NCBI GenBank assembly: GCA_964542535.1
Contig: CAZIUE010000007.1
Span: 124,001 to 188,000, forward strand
Direction of reading: 5' to 3'
DNA: 64,000 nucleotides
Source: Pseudopelobacter sp964542535
Lineage (GTDB): Bacteria; Desulfobacterota; Desulfuromonadia; Geobacterales; Pseudopelobacteraceae
The notes below the pieces were generated by a model. That model did no database searches and was not told where the DNA came from. It saw only the letters and a program-made list of their open reading frames with translations. This document shows positions 32,753 through 41,074 of this stretch, in pieces. The stretch's first letter is position 1; the number at the start of each line of letters is the position of its first letter. The position numbers were made by a program, and so were the translations under genes.

Positions 32753-34099
32753 ATGGATGACAGCCATTACTGCCCCCATACGCCGGACGAACTGCGGGAG
32801 ATGCTCGGCGTGATCGGTATCCGGAGCGTTGAGGAGCTGTTCGCCTCGATCCCGCCGGAACTGCGGGCCGCGCGTTTCGCCATCCCTTCCGGCATGTCCG
32901 AGTTCGAGACCCTGGCCAGGATGCGCGATCTGGCAGGGGAGAATGTGCGGGGGATCGTCCCCTTCATCGGCGGCGGCTTCTACGACCACCTGATTCCCGC
33001 CGTGGTGCCGCACCTGGCGGGTCGGTCGGAGTTCTCCACAGCCTATACCCCCTACCAGCCCGAGTGCTCCCAGGGTACCCTCCAGGCGCTGTTCGAGTAC
33101 CAGAGTGCCATCTGCCTCCTGACCGGGCTGGACGTGGCCAACGCCTCCCTGTACGACGGCGCCACCGCCTGCGCCGAGGCGGCCCTCATGGCCCTGCGGG
33201 TCACCGGCCGCGGCAGGATCGCGGTGGACGGCTGCGTCAACCCCTTCTCCCGCCAGCTGCTGAAGACCTATCTGGGGAACCTGGACGTGGAGCTGGTGGA
33301 GATCGAACCACTGGACGGCCTGCTCAACCGCGGCGCCCTGGAGGGGATGCTGGACACCGGGCTGGCGGCCCTGCTGGTGCAGAATCCCAACTTCTTCGGC
33401 ACCCTGGACGACTTCGGCGACCTGGCGCAGCGGCTCCACGCCAACGGCTCGCTGCTGATCAGTTCCGTCTATCCGGTTTCCCTGGGGATGGTGAAGACGC
33501 CGGCCGAGATGGGGGTGGATATTGCCGTGGGGGATGGCCAGAGCCTGGGCAACCCGCTCTCCTTCGGCGGCCCCTCCTTCGGCTTCATGGCAACGCGCCG
33601 GGAGCTGGTGCGCGCCATGCCCGGCCGGGTGGTGGGAGAAACCGTGGACCGGGAGGGGAGGCGCGGCTTTGTCCTTACCCTCCAGGCCCGGGAACAGCAT
33701 ATCAGACGCCAGCGGGCCACCTCCAACATCTGCAGCAACCAGAGCCTGTGCGCCCTGCGGGGGGTGATCTTCCTCTCCTCCCTGGGGAAAGGGGGGATGG
33801 TGGAGCTGGCCCGCCTGAACCGGGACAAAGCCGAGTACGCCAAGACGCGCCTGGCCGAAATCCCCGGTGTCTCCATCCTCCGCTCCGCCCCCACCTTCAA
33901 CGAGTTCACCGTATCCCTCCCCGCGCCGGCCGGCATTGTCGTGTCGGCGCTCCTGCGACAGGGGGTGGCGGCCGGTGTGCCGCTCTCTCCCTATTACCGC
34001 GATTCGGAGCGGCTGATGGTGGTGACCGTGACCGAGAAGCGCAGCAGGAAGGAGATCGATCACCTGGCCCGGCTCATGGAGGTGGCGCTATGCGGCTGA
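32753..34099 (+). CDS. gcvPA: glycine dehydrogenase (decarboxylating) subunit 1
   Basis: A 448-residue subunit of the PLP-dependent P protein, which decarboxylates glycine and loads the aminomethyl group on GcvH. Family motifs: YCPHTPDELREMLGVIG at the N-terminus, FIGGGFYDHLIPAVV, YTPYQPECSQGTLQALFEYQ, LLVQNPNFFGTLDD, GDGQSLGNPLSFGGPSFGF and RRQRATSNICSNQSLCALR. This half lacks the PLP lysine, as expected for the split, two-subunit P protein of Gram-positives and many delta-proteobacteria. GGAG occurs just before ATG 32753. Its stop overlaps the gcvPB start by ten bases. Confidence 0.95.
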   Translation: MDDSHYCPHTPDELREMLGVIGIRSVEELFASIPPELRAARFAIPSGMSEFETLARMRDLAGENVRGIVPFIGGGFYDHLIPAVVPHLAGRSEFSTAYTPYQPECSQGTLQALFEYQSAICLLTGLDVANASLYDGATACAEAALMALRVTGRGRIAVDGCVNPFSRQLLKTYLGNLDVELVEIEPLDGLLNRGALEGMLDTGLAALLVQNPNFFGTLDDFGDLAQRLHANGSLLISSVYPVSLGMVKTPAEMGVDIAVGDGQSLGNPLSFGGPSFGFMATRRELVRAMPGRVVGETVDREGRRGFVLTLQAREQHIRRQRATSNICSNQSLCALRGVIFLSSLGKGGMVELARLNRDKAEYAKTRLAEIPGVSILRSAPTFNEFTVSLPAPAGIVVSALLRQGVAAGVPLSPYYRDSERLMVVTVTEKRSRKEIDHLARLMEVALCG

Positions 34100-35526
34100 T
34101 CTATGAAGAATCGGTTCCCGGTCGGCGCGGCCTGACCCTGCCGGCTTCGGACGTGCCCGCGGCCGAGCCGCTTCCCGCTGAACTAGCCCGCAGGGAGGCG
34201 GCGGAACTCCCCGAGGTGTCCGAACTGGATCTGGTGCGGCACTTCACCACCCTCTCCCGCATGAACTACTCGGTTGATACCCACTTCTATCCCCTGGGCT
34301 CCTGCACCATGAAGTACAACCCCAAGGTCCTGGAGGACGGGGCCCTGCTGTTCGAGCCGTTTCATCCCATGACAGCGCTCCTGCCCGGAGGGGAAGCGTT
34401 CTGCCAGGGGAGCCTGGGGCTGCTCTACGACCTGGGGCAGCTTCTGGCGGAGATCACCGGCATGGACGAGGTCTCCTGTCAGCCGCTGGCCGGTGCCCAG
34501 GGGGAACTGGCCGGCATCATGCTCATCGCCGCCTGGCAGCGGGCCCGGGGGGAGGGGAGGCGCTACGTGCTGGTTCCGGATTCGTCCCACGGCACCAATC
34601 CCGCTTCGGCCGCCATGGCCGGCTTCGAGATCATCACCGTTCCCAGCGACTCCCAGGGGGACATGGATCTGGAGCTGTTCACACAAGCCATGAACGACCG
34701 GGTGGCGGCGGTGATGATGACCTGTCCCAACACCCTGGGGCTGTTCAACCCCCGCATCAGGGAGATCTGCGACATCGCCCACGCCCACGGCGCCCTGATG
34801 TACTACGACGGCGCCAACCTGAACGCCATTCTGGGCAGGGTGCGGCCGGGGGACCTGGGCTTCGATGTGGTTCACCTCAACCTGCACAAGACCTTTGCCA
34901 CGCCCCATGGCGGCGGTGGACCGGGTGCCGGTCCCCTGGGGGTCAGGGGGGAGCTGGTCCCCTTCCTGCCTCTGCCGCGGGTCTGCATGAACGAGCAGGG
35001 AACGCTGTACCTGGAGACGGAGTCGGGCCGCTCCATCGGCCGCTGCGCGCAGTTCTACGGCAATTTCGGCATTCTGGCCAGGGCCTACGCCTACATCACC
35101 ATGCTCGGCCGCCAGGGGCTGTCGAGGGTGTCCGAGGGGGCGGTGTTGAACGCCAACTACCTGAGGGCCCGCCTCAAGGAGCGGTATCGACTCCCCCACG
35201 ATCAGCCCTGCATGCACGAGTGCGTGTTTTCCGCCGCTCACCAGCTGACCCATGGCGTTCACGCCCATGATATTGCCAAGTACTTGATCGACAAGGGTTT
35301 CCATCCGCCCACGGTCTATTTTCCCCTGAACGTCAGGGAGGCAATCATGATCGAGCCGACCGAGACCGAGAGCAAGGCCACGCTGGATGCCTTTGTTGAT
35401 GCCATGGTCGAGGCGGCCGGATTGGCCGAGAGCGACCCGCGGGCGCTCCGGGACGCGCCGCTGACCATGCCGGTGTCGCGGCTGGACGAGACCAGGGCGG
35501 CCCGGGAGCCCAGGCTGCGCTGGTGA
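34090..35526 (+). CDS. gcvPB: glycine dehydrogenase (decarboxylating) subunit 2
   Basis: A 478-residue PLP-binding half of the P protein. Start ATG 34090 lies inside the end of gcvPA. Motifs: LPEVSELDLVRHFTTLSRMN, YPLGSCTMKYNPK, LVPDSSHGTNPASAAMAGF and the PLP lysine Lys267 in HLNLHKTFATPHGGGGPG. The rest follows with RAYAYITMLGRQGL and IDKGFHPPTVYFPLNV. Length is normal. Together with GcvPA, GcvH, GcvT and a lipoamide dehydrogenase encoded elsewhere it completes glycine cleavage to CO2, ammonia and methylene-tetrahydrofolate. Confidence 0.95.
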   Translation: MRLIYEESVPGRRGLTLPASDVPAAEPLPAELARREAAELPEVSELDLVRHFTTLSRMNYSVDTHFYPLGSCTMKYNPKVLEDGALLFEPFHPMTALLPGGEAFCQGSLGLLYDLGQLLAEITGMDEVSCQPLAGAQGELAGIMLIAAWQRARGEGRRYVLVPDSSHGTNPASAAMAGFEIITVPSDSQGDMDLELFTQAMNDRVAAVMMTCPNTLGLFNPRIREICDIAHAHGALMYYDGANLNAILGRVRPGDLGFDVVHLNLHKTFATPHGGGGPGAGPLGVRGELVPFLPLPRVCMNEQGTLYLETESGRSIGRCAQFYGNFGILARAYAYITMLGRQGLSRVSEGAVLNANYLRARLKERYRLPHDQPCMHECVFSAAHQLTHGVHAHDIAKYLIDKGFHPPTVYFPLNVREAIMIEPTETESKATLDAFVDAMVEAAGLAESDPRALRDAPLTMPVSRLDETRAAREPRLRW

Positions 35527-35559
35527 AGGGTGCGAGGGGTGAGGGGGGTGAGGGGAAAC

Positions 35560-36201
35560 CTACAGGAAACCGTTCTCGGCCAGGGAGCGCATGCTCAAGG
35601 GGGCGCCGGATTTCCAGGGCTGGGTCAGACGCTCCACGTATTTCCCGATGATGTCGGTTTCGATGTTGACGTCGGTGCCCGGCCGCAGACGGTGCAGGGT
35701 GGTGCGGGCCAGGGTATGGGGGATGATGTTGACCGAGAAGCCGTCCCTGCCGACGTTGTTGACCGTCAGGCTGATGCCGTCAATGCACACCGAACCCTTG
35801 ACCACCAGGTAGCGGGAGTTTTCAGACGGGAGGGTGAATTCCAGAACATGGTGTTGCGAGGTCTCCCCCCTGCGCGCCAGACGGCCGACGCAGTCCACAT
35901 GGCCGGTGACGATGTGCCCCCCCAGGCGGTCTCCCATACGCAGGGCCCGCTCCAGGTTGACCAGACCGCCGCTGGTCAGGCCGCCCAGGGTCGTGGCGGT
36001 GAGTGATTCGGGAGATACGTCGAAGGTCAGCGCTCCGGTCTGCTTTTCGGTGACGGTCAGGCAGGCCCCGTTGACGGCCACCGAGTCGCCGATGGCGATC
36101 TCATCCAGGGGGAGGGTCGTTGCCACCCGCAGCAGGCCGGCCTTGCCGCGCCGTTCAAAGGCGGTCACCCGCCCGGTGTCTTCGATCAGGCCGGTAAACA
36201 T
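35560..36201 (-). CDS. ribE: riboflavin synthase alpha subunit
   Basis: A 213-residue enzyme that dismutates two 6,7-dimethyl-8-ribityllumazine molecules to riboflavin. It has the family start MFTGLIEDTGRV and the usual two similar beta-barrel halves: IGDSVAVNGACLTVTE in the first and KGSVCIDGISLTVNNVG in the second, each followed by a 'S..T/LARTT' segment. GGAGGCGCC stands directly before ATG 36201. The gene overlaps the end of ribD by 16 bases, so the operon order is dCMP deaminase - nrdR - ribD - ribE. Its stop is 34 bp from the convergent gcvPB stop. Confidence 0.95.
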   Translation of the reverse strand: MFTGLIEDTGRVTAFERRGKAGLLRVATTLPLDEIAIGDSVAVNGACLTVTEKQTGALTFDVSPESLTATTLGGLTSGGLVNLERALRMGDRLGGHIVTGHVDCVGRLARRGETSQHHVLEFTLPSENSRYLVVKGSVCIDGISLTVNNVGRDGFSVNIIPHTLARTTLHRLRPGTDVNIETDIIGKYVERLTQPWKSGAPLSMRSLAENGFL

Positions 36202-37289
36202 GGCGCCTCCGGTCGGGCATGCACGACGATGTCCACGCCGCTGCGGCCCACGTTCGTAATGTTCAGCCTGGATGCCTGCTCCATGTCGGTCCTGCCCACC
36301 AGGTTGAAGGGTGAAAATCCGTCGCTTCCCAGGAGTTTCGGGGCCATGAAGAAGACGAATTCGTCGATCAGCCCTTGTTCCAGCATGCTTCCCGCCAGGC
36401 GTCCCCCCCCTTCCAGGAGGATCGACTGAATCCCCCGTTCACCAAGGCCGCGCAGCAGATCCCCGAGGCAGACATGCCCACGGTCGTTCCGGCAGACCAT
36501 GACGGCGGCCCCCAGCCGCAGGTAGCGCTGGTGCATGGAAGGATCGGACTCCGTGGTGGCGATGAGGGTGGCGGCCGCGCTGCCGTCGTTGAGGAGCCGG
36601 GCGCTCTCCGGGGTGCGCAGGCGCGTGTCCACCACCACCCTGAGCGGATTTCTGCCCCTCAGGTGGCGCACCGTCAGCTGCGGGTCGTCGGCGATGACCG
36701 TGTCCACGCCGACCATGACCGCATCCATGCGGGACCGCATGCGATGCACCTCCGTGCGCGATGTCTGGCAGCTGATCCAGCGCGAGGCGCCGCTAGCGGT
36801 GGCGATCTTGCCGTCAAGGGTCATGGCGCACTTGTAGGTGACGTGGGGCATGCCGGTGGTGATCTGTTTGATGAAGGGGCGGTTCAGGTCGCGGCACTCC
36901 TCTTCCAGGATGCCGCGGACCACCTCTATACCGGCTGCTTCGAGCTCGGCCAGGCCGCCGCCGCTCACCCGGGGGTTGGGATCGGCCATGCCGGCCACCA
37001 CTCTCCTTACCCCAGCCCGGATCAGGGCCTGGCTGCACGGTGGGGTCTTGCCGGTGTGGCAGCAGGGCTCCAGGGTCACGTACACGTCTGCGCCCCGGGC
37101 GTGTTCCCCCGCCATCTCCAGGGCATGGATTTCGGCATGGGGGGTGCCCGCCTTTTTGTGCCAGCCCGTACCGACAATGACCCCGTTCCTGACGATGACG
37201 CATCCCACCGCCGGGTTGGGGGACGTCCTGCCGAGGCCCCGGCGGGCCAGGGCCAGGGCCCGTTTCATGTGCCTGACGTCATCGGTCAT
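36186..37289 (-). CDS. ribD: bifunctional pyrimidine deaminase/reductase RibD
   Basis: A 367-residue two-domain riboflavin biosynthesis enzyme. The start is ATG 37289, overlapping the nrdR stop (ATGA). Residues 1-145 are a zinc deaminase: RTSPNPAVGCVIVRNG, zinc ligands in TPHAEIHALEMAG and LEPCCHTGKTPPC. Residues 150-367 are the NADPH-dependent reductase: YKCAMTLDGKIATASGAS, VGVDTVIADDPQLTVR and LLEGGGRLAGSML. It converts the GTP cyclohydrolase II product to 5-amino-6-ribitylamino-uracil phosphate. Length is normal. Confidence 0.95.
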   Translation of the reverse strand: MTDDVRHMKRALALARRGLGRTSPNPAVGCVIVRNGVIVGTGWHKKAGTPHAEIHALEMAGEHARGADVYVTLEPCCHTGKTPPCSQALIRAGVRRVVAGMADPNPRVSGGGLAELEAAGIEVVRGILEEECRDLNRPFIKQITTGMPHVTYKCAMTLDGKIATASGASRWISCQTSRTEVHRMRSRMDAVMVGVDTVIADDPQLTVRHLRGRNPLRVVVDTRLRTPESARLLNDGSAAATLIATTESDPSMHQRYLRLGAAVMVCRNDRGHVCLGDLLRGLGERGIQSILLEGGGRLAGSMLEQGLIDEFVFFMAPKLLGSDGFSPFNLVGRTDMEQASRLNITNVGRSGVDIVVHARPEAPCLPA

Positions 37290-37738
37290 TTCTTGAGCAG
37301 CTCCTGCAACTCCTGCATGAATTCGTTGATATCGCGGAAGGAACGGTACACCGAGGCAAAGCGCACGTAGGCCACTTCGTCCAGGTCGTGCAGTTCCTTC
37401 ATGATCCATTCGCCGATCAGGGTGGTGGAGATCTCCTTCTCCGACGACTCCTGCAGGCGGGTCTCCAGGCGGTCCACCAGTCGCTCGATCACCTCCACGG
37501 AGATGGGGCGCTTCTCGCAGGCCTTCTTGATGCCGGAGATGATCTTGGTCCGCTCGAACGGTTCGCGGCGGCCGTCCTTCTTGAGCACCAGCGGCAGCAT
37601 CTCCTCGATGCGTTCGTGGGTCGTGAAGCGCTTGGCGCACTGTTCGCATTCGCGCCGCCTGCGAATGCCGCTCCCCCCCTTGTCGGGCCGGGAATCCACC
37701 ACCTTGCTGTCGGAATTGCCGCAGAACGGGCATCTCAT
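37286..37738 (-). CDS. nrdR: transcriptional repressor NrdR
   Basis: A 150-residue repressor of ribonucleotide reductase genes. A four-cysteine zinc ribbon (MRCPFCGN at 1-8; RECEQCAKRFTTHERIE at about 29-45) binds NrdR boxes. The following ATP-cone (LVLKKDGRREPFERTKIISG) senses ATP/dATP. Position just upstream of ribD is conserved in many bacteria. Start ATG 37738 overlaps the dCMP deaminase stop (ATGA); pairing a dNTP-pool regulator with dCMP deaminase is functionally sensible. Confidence 0.96.
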   Translation of the reverse strand: MRCPFCGNSDSKVVDSRPDKGGSGIRRRRECEQCAKRFTTHERIEEMLPLVLKKDGRREPFERTKIISGIKKACEKRPISVEVIERLVDRLETRLQESSEKEISTTLIGEWIMKELHDLDEVAYVRFASVYRSFRDINEFMQELQELLKK

Positions 37739-38202
37739 GGCTCAGCCTCCTCGCGTTCCTCCGGAAAGTGGACCAGTTCGATTCCCGATTCGGCAATCAT
37801 CTCCCGGGCCAGGTCGTCGGCGTACCCCTCGGAGAAGACCACCCGCCGTATGCCGGCGTTGATCAGCATCTTGGTGCAGATCACGCAGGGCATGGTGGTG
37901 CAGTAGAGTGTCGCGCCGTCGATGTTGACCCCGTGGCGGGCTGCCTGGATGATGGCGTTCTGCTCGGCGTGCAGACCGCGGCAGAGCTCGTGCCGCTCCC
38001 CCGAGGGAACCTTCAGGCGCTCCCGCAGGCAGCCGGCCTCGCTGCAATGGCTGATGCCCGACGGCGCGCCGTTGTAGCCGGTGGCCAGGATGTTGCGTTC
38101 CTTGACCAGGAGCGCTCCCACGCAGCGCCGCAGGCAGGTGGAGCGGGTAGCCACCAGGTGGGTTATGTCGATGAAGTATCTGTCCCAGGAGGGGCGTTGC
38201 AT
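37735..38202 (-). CDS. deoxycytidylate (dCMP) deaminase
   Basis: A 155-residue zinc deaminase (ComEB/dCMP deaminase family) making dUMP, the precursor of dTTP. The start is ATG 38202 (MQRPSWDRYFIDITHLVA), with AAGGAA upstream; the extra 19 codons further 5' have no support. Zinc and catalytic residues lie in CRGLHAEQNAIIQAA and TTMPCVICTKMLINAG. An additional CSEAGCLRE region resembles the second zinc site of dCMP deaminases. First gene of the nrdR-ribD-ribE operon. Confidence 0.92.
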   Translation of the reverse strand: MQRPSWDRYFIDITHLVATRSTCLRRCVGALLVKERNILATGYNGAPSGISHCSEAGCLRERLKVPSGERHELCRGLHAEQNAIIQAARHGVNIDGATLYCTTMPCVICTKMLINAGIRRVVFSEGYADDLAREMIAESGIELVHFPEEREEAEP

Positions 38203-38413
38203 GGGAGTCGTATTCCTTCCGGTCGCGAATGTGCCGGCCACGTTACCCCAGTCTCGCAATCAGGTCAATACGGGAATGGCGCCGATGGCCGCTCGAACGG
38301 GCGTGGTCGCGGGGGATGGACAAATGGGGGGATATGCGTGATACTCTGTTCGGTGCGGCCCGGCCGTTTCAGCGGTCCGGGTATTTCCCTGTTCCGAGGT
38401 ACCGTTTTCCATT

Positions 38414-40132
38414 ATGCAACCATCCAGTTTCCGTATACTGCTCGTTGACGATGAGGAGGGGATCCGCTTCACCCTGGGATGCCTGCTCAAGAAAGAAGGC
38501 TTCCTGGTGGAGGTCGCGGCGGGGCGCGGAGAGGCCCTGGCTCTTTTGGCTGCCGCCCCCTTTGACCTGGCCCTGGTGGACATCATGCTCTCCGGAGAGA
38601 ACGGCATGGGGCTTCTGGGGGACATCAAGAGCACGTATCCGGCCACCCAGGTGATCATGATTACCGGTCGCCCCGAGGTGGATACGGCTGCTGAAGCGGT
38701 CCGGCTGGGGGCCTTCGACTACCTCACCAAGCCGATCCGGCACGAGACCCTCATGGCGGTCAGCCGCCACGCCCTGAGCGCCAAAAAGATGAACGATGAG
38801 CGGGAGCTGTACCGCGCCAATCTGGACGCCATCTTCCGCACCGTTACGGATTCCATCCTGATGGTTGACCGGGAGGGGCGGCTGGCCCAGTTCAACACGG
38901 CGGCCGGAAACCAGTGCGGGCTGAGCGCCGACATGATCGGTAAGGATCTTGCCACTCTGTGTCTGGCCTGTAACGGCAGGTGCACCGCTACCCTGCTGGA
39001 GACACTGCATCACAACTCCCCCCGCGAAGTGCGGCGCTTCGAGTGTAGCAACCGGGAGGGGAAACCGCGCGTTGCCTCTCTCTTCTCCACGCCGGTGGTG
39101 GATGCTGATGGCTCGGTGGATGGCGCGGTGGCAGTGATTCACGATGAAACGCGCCTGGTGGACCTGGAGCGTTCCCTGAGGACCAGGAGCACCTACCACA
39201 ACATCGTCGGTAACTCCCTCCCCATGCAGCGCCTGTTCTCCCTGATCGAGGCCCTCGCCGACGTGCCCACCACGGTCCTGATCAACGGCGAGAGCGGAAC
39301 CGGCAAGGAGTTGGTGGCTGCCGCGCTCCACGCCACCGGCGTTCGCGCCCGCGGACCCTTCGTGAAGGTCAACTGCTCGGCCCTTTCCGAGTCGCTCCTG
39401 GAGAGCGAGCTGTTCGGACACGTGCGCGGGGCCTTTACCGGCGCCATTTCCGATAAGGTCGGCCGCTTCCAGAAGGCCCACGGCGGGACGCTTTTTCTGG
39501 ACGAGATCGGCGACATATCACCGGCGGTACAGATGCGCCTTCTGAGGGTCCTGCAGGAAAGCGAGTTCGAGCGGGTGGGGGAGTCCACGCCCATCAAGGT
39601 CGATGTGCGCATCATCGCCGCGACCAACCAGAACCTGGCGGACAAGGTCGGCCAGGGAACGTTCCGCCAGGACCTGTTCTACCGCCTCAACGTGGTCCGG
39701 CTGGTGCTGCCGGCACTCCGGGAACGCCTGGATGATCTTGAACTGCTGGTGGCACACTTCATCGCCAAGTTCAACGTCAAGTTCGGCCGGGACATTACCG
39801 GTGTTTCCAGCGATGTCATGGCCGTCTTCCGCCGCCACGACTGGCCCGGCAACGTGCGCGAACTGGAGCACGCCATCGAACATGCCAGCATTCTTTGCAC
39901 GTCCGATATCATTTCCCTCTCCGATCTTCCCCAGGATCTGCTGGATGCCCTGCGCAGTCGCGGGGCTGGACCGGTCGATGTTCCCGCGGATTCCCCGTCC
40001 CCCCGGCCGCGTCTCACCCTGGAGGAGGCCCTGGCGATGACCGGCGGCAACAAGAGCCGCGCCGCCGATCTGCTGGGAATCAGCCGCCGTACGGTGTACC
40101 GCCACCTGGAAGAGTGCGGGGCGGCAAAATAA
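38414..40132 (+). CDS. sigma54-dependent response regulator (receiver-PAS-AAA+-Fis HTH)
   Basis: A 572-residue NtrC-family activator. Receiver at 1-125 (ILLVDDEEGIRFTLG, phospho-acceptor Asp in LALVDIMLSGENGMG, YLTKPIR). A PAS domain lies at about 135-255 (FRTVTDSILMVDREGRLAQF), with a Cys pair in LCLACNGRC that could bind metal or sense redox. The AAA+ domain has Walker A INGESGTGKELV, the sigma54-contact motif GAFTGA (GHVRGAFTGAISDK) and Walker B GTLFLDEIGD. The C-terminal Fis-type helix-turn-helix reads GGNKSRAADLLGISRRTVYRH. It should bind enhancer sites and activate a sigma54 promoter. Such sites and such a promoter lie directly downstream, before the chemotaxis operon. No cognate kinase is adjacent; the kinase at 45.7 kb is a candidate. 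Confidence 0.93.
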   Translation: MQPSSFRILLVDDEEGIRFTLGCLLKKEGFLVEVAAGRGEALALLAAAPFDLALVDIMLSGENGMGLLGDIKSTYPATQVIMITGRPEVDTAAEAVRLGAFDYLTKPIRHETLMAVSRHALSAKKMNDERELYRANLDAIFRTVTDSILMVDREGRLAQFNTAAGNQCGLSADMIGKDLATLCLACNGRCTATLLETLHHNSPREVRRFECSNREGKPRVASLFSTPVVDADGSVDGAVAVIHDETRLVDLERSLRTRSTYHNIVGNSLPMQRLFSLIEALADVPTTVLINGESGTGKELVAAALHATGVRARGPFVKVNCSALSESLLESELFGHVRGAFTGAISDKVGRFQKAHGGTLFLDEIGDISPAVQMRLLRVLQESEFERVGESTPIKVDVRIIAATNQNLADKVGQGTFRQDLFYRLNVVRLVLPALRERLDDLELLVAHFIAKFNVKFGRDITGVSSDVMAVFRRHDWPGNVRELEHAIEHASILCTSDIISLSDLPQDLLDALRSRGAGPVDVPADSPSPRPRLTLEEALAMTGGNKSRAADLLGISRRTVYRHLEECGAAK

Positions 40133-40270
40133 CCTCAGGTCGAACGGGCTTCGATAGATGGAGTCCGGTATCCGTTCATTCCCTCCTCGTGCAGGACCGT
40201 TTGTTCCCCTGATCGCTGGCCGTTGCCGAAATCCGTGCGTTGCGCCGTCCCCGGCACGTCCTGCTCGTTC

Positions 40271-40325
40271 CGGTGTGACATGACACAACTCCCGGTGTGA
40301 CATGTCACACCGGGACAGTGTGACA
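40271..40325. promoter_or_regulatory. phased palindromic operator/enhancer sites
   Basis: A perfect 24-bp palindrome occupies 40291-40314 (CCCGGTGTGACA followed by its complement). The core GTGTGACA occurs three times on the plus strand, at 40273, 40295 and 40318, spaced 22 and 23 bp, i.e. two helical turns, so all face the same side of the DNA. The first copy is a near-palindrome (TGTGACATGACACA). No T tract follows, so this is not a terminator. It lies about 150 bp upstream of a sigma54-like promoter, the normal place for binding sites of an NtrC-type activator such as the one encoded immediately upstream. Confidence 0.75.
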
Positions 40326-40395
40326 CTCTCCTTTCTGTAGTGCTCCCCCTTTCTACCTACGCATTGCGTTTACCTCCATATTTCTTCTTCCAAGT

Positions 40396-40422
40396 CCGCC
40401 GGCACGCGCTTCGGCGGCTTTT
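40396..40422 (+). terminator. weak hairpin with short T tract after the response regulator
   Basis: CCGCCG (40396-40401) pairs with CGGCGG (40412-40417), followed by CTTTT. The 6-bp stem and short T run make this a weak candidate for ending the response-regulator transcript before the chemotaxis promoter. Confidence 0.35.
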
Positions 40423-40441
40423 ACCCGTTCTGTCCGCTACG

Positions 40442-40457
40442 TTGGCACAAGAGTTGA
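40442..40457 (+). promoter_or_regulatory. sigma54-like promoter of the chemosensory operon
   Basis: TTGGCACAAGAGTTGA has the TTGGCAC -24 element and a TTGA -12 element at the correct spacing (GG, ten bases, GA). The usual GC at -12 is GA here, which is a tolerated but weaker form. It lies about 65 bp before the cheW start and about 130 bp after the palindromic sites. Confidence 0.6.
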
Positions 40458-40520
40458 AAACGACGCGTGGCGACGAAGCGTGGCTTTCATGACGACGGAA
40501 CCGGAAGGGGGGACGATTCA

Positions 40521-41048
40521 ATGGTTGAAGAGTTGCAGACGACCCAGTACCTCACGTTTGTTCTCGACAGCGAGGTCTTTGCCGTTGATGTGGCCAGGGT
40601 CCGGGAGATCCTGGAGTATACGACGGTCACCAAGGTGCCCAGGACGGAGAGGTACATGCGCGGCGTGATCAATCTCCGCGGCAGCGTGGTGCCGGTGGTT
40701 GAAATGCGGGTGCTGTTCGGGCTTCCCGAAGCGGATACCACCATCAATACCTGTATCATTGTCATGGAGATCGCCACCGGAGGCTCATCCCTGGTCATGG
40801 GGGCGCTGGCCGATTCGGTGCGCGAGGTCATGGAACTGGATCCGGCTCAGATCGAAGCGGCTCCCCGGGTGGGATCACGGGTCGATACGGATTTTATCAG
40901 GGGTATGGGCAAGCAGAACGACGAGTTTGTCATGATTCTCGATATCGACCGGATGCTGCCGGACGAGTCAGCGGACTCTCTCGTGGATATGGGGAGTATG
41001 GCGGCGTCCTTGGATGAAACCGGACTGATGGCAGTGGGCGGGGCATGA
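40521..41048 (+). CDS. cheW: CheW coupling protein (first gene of the chemosensory operon)
   Basis: A 175-residue CheW that links receptors to the CheA kinase. Start ATG 40521 has AAGGGGGGA upstream. Family features: TQYLTFVLDSEVFAVDVARV, VREILEYTTVTKVPRTERYM, RGVINLRGSVVPVVEMR and DTDFIRGMGKQNDEFVMILD. It carries a short C-terminal tail (about 155-175) beyond the normal fold. It is very similar in layout to the second CheW at 54398. The stop overlaps an ATG of the receptor gene, whose better-supported start lies 30 bases downstream. Confidence 0.94.
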   Translation: MVEELQTTQYLTFVLDSEVFAVDVARVREILEYTTVTKVPRTERYMRGVINLRGSVVPVVEMRVLFGLPEADTTINTCIIVMEIATGGSSLVMGALADSVREVMELDPAQIEAAPRVGSRVDTDFIRGMGKQNDEFVMILDIDRMLPDESADSLVDMGSMAASLDETGLMAVGGA

Positions 41049-41074
41049 AAATTACGGCAAAGGAGAATACACAC

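Noticed and set aside
40291..40314. 24-bp palindrome considered as a terminator of the response regulator gene
   Set aside because: No T tract on either side, and the half-site recurs with helical phasing, which fits protein-binding sites better.
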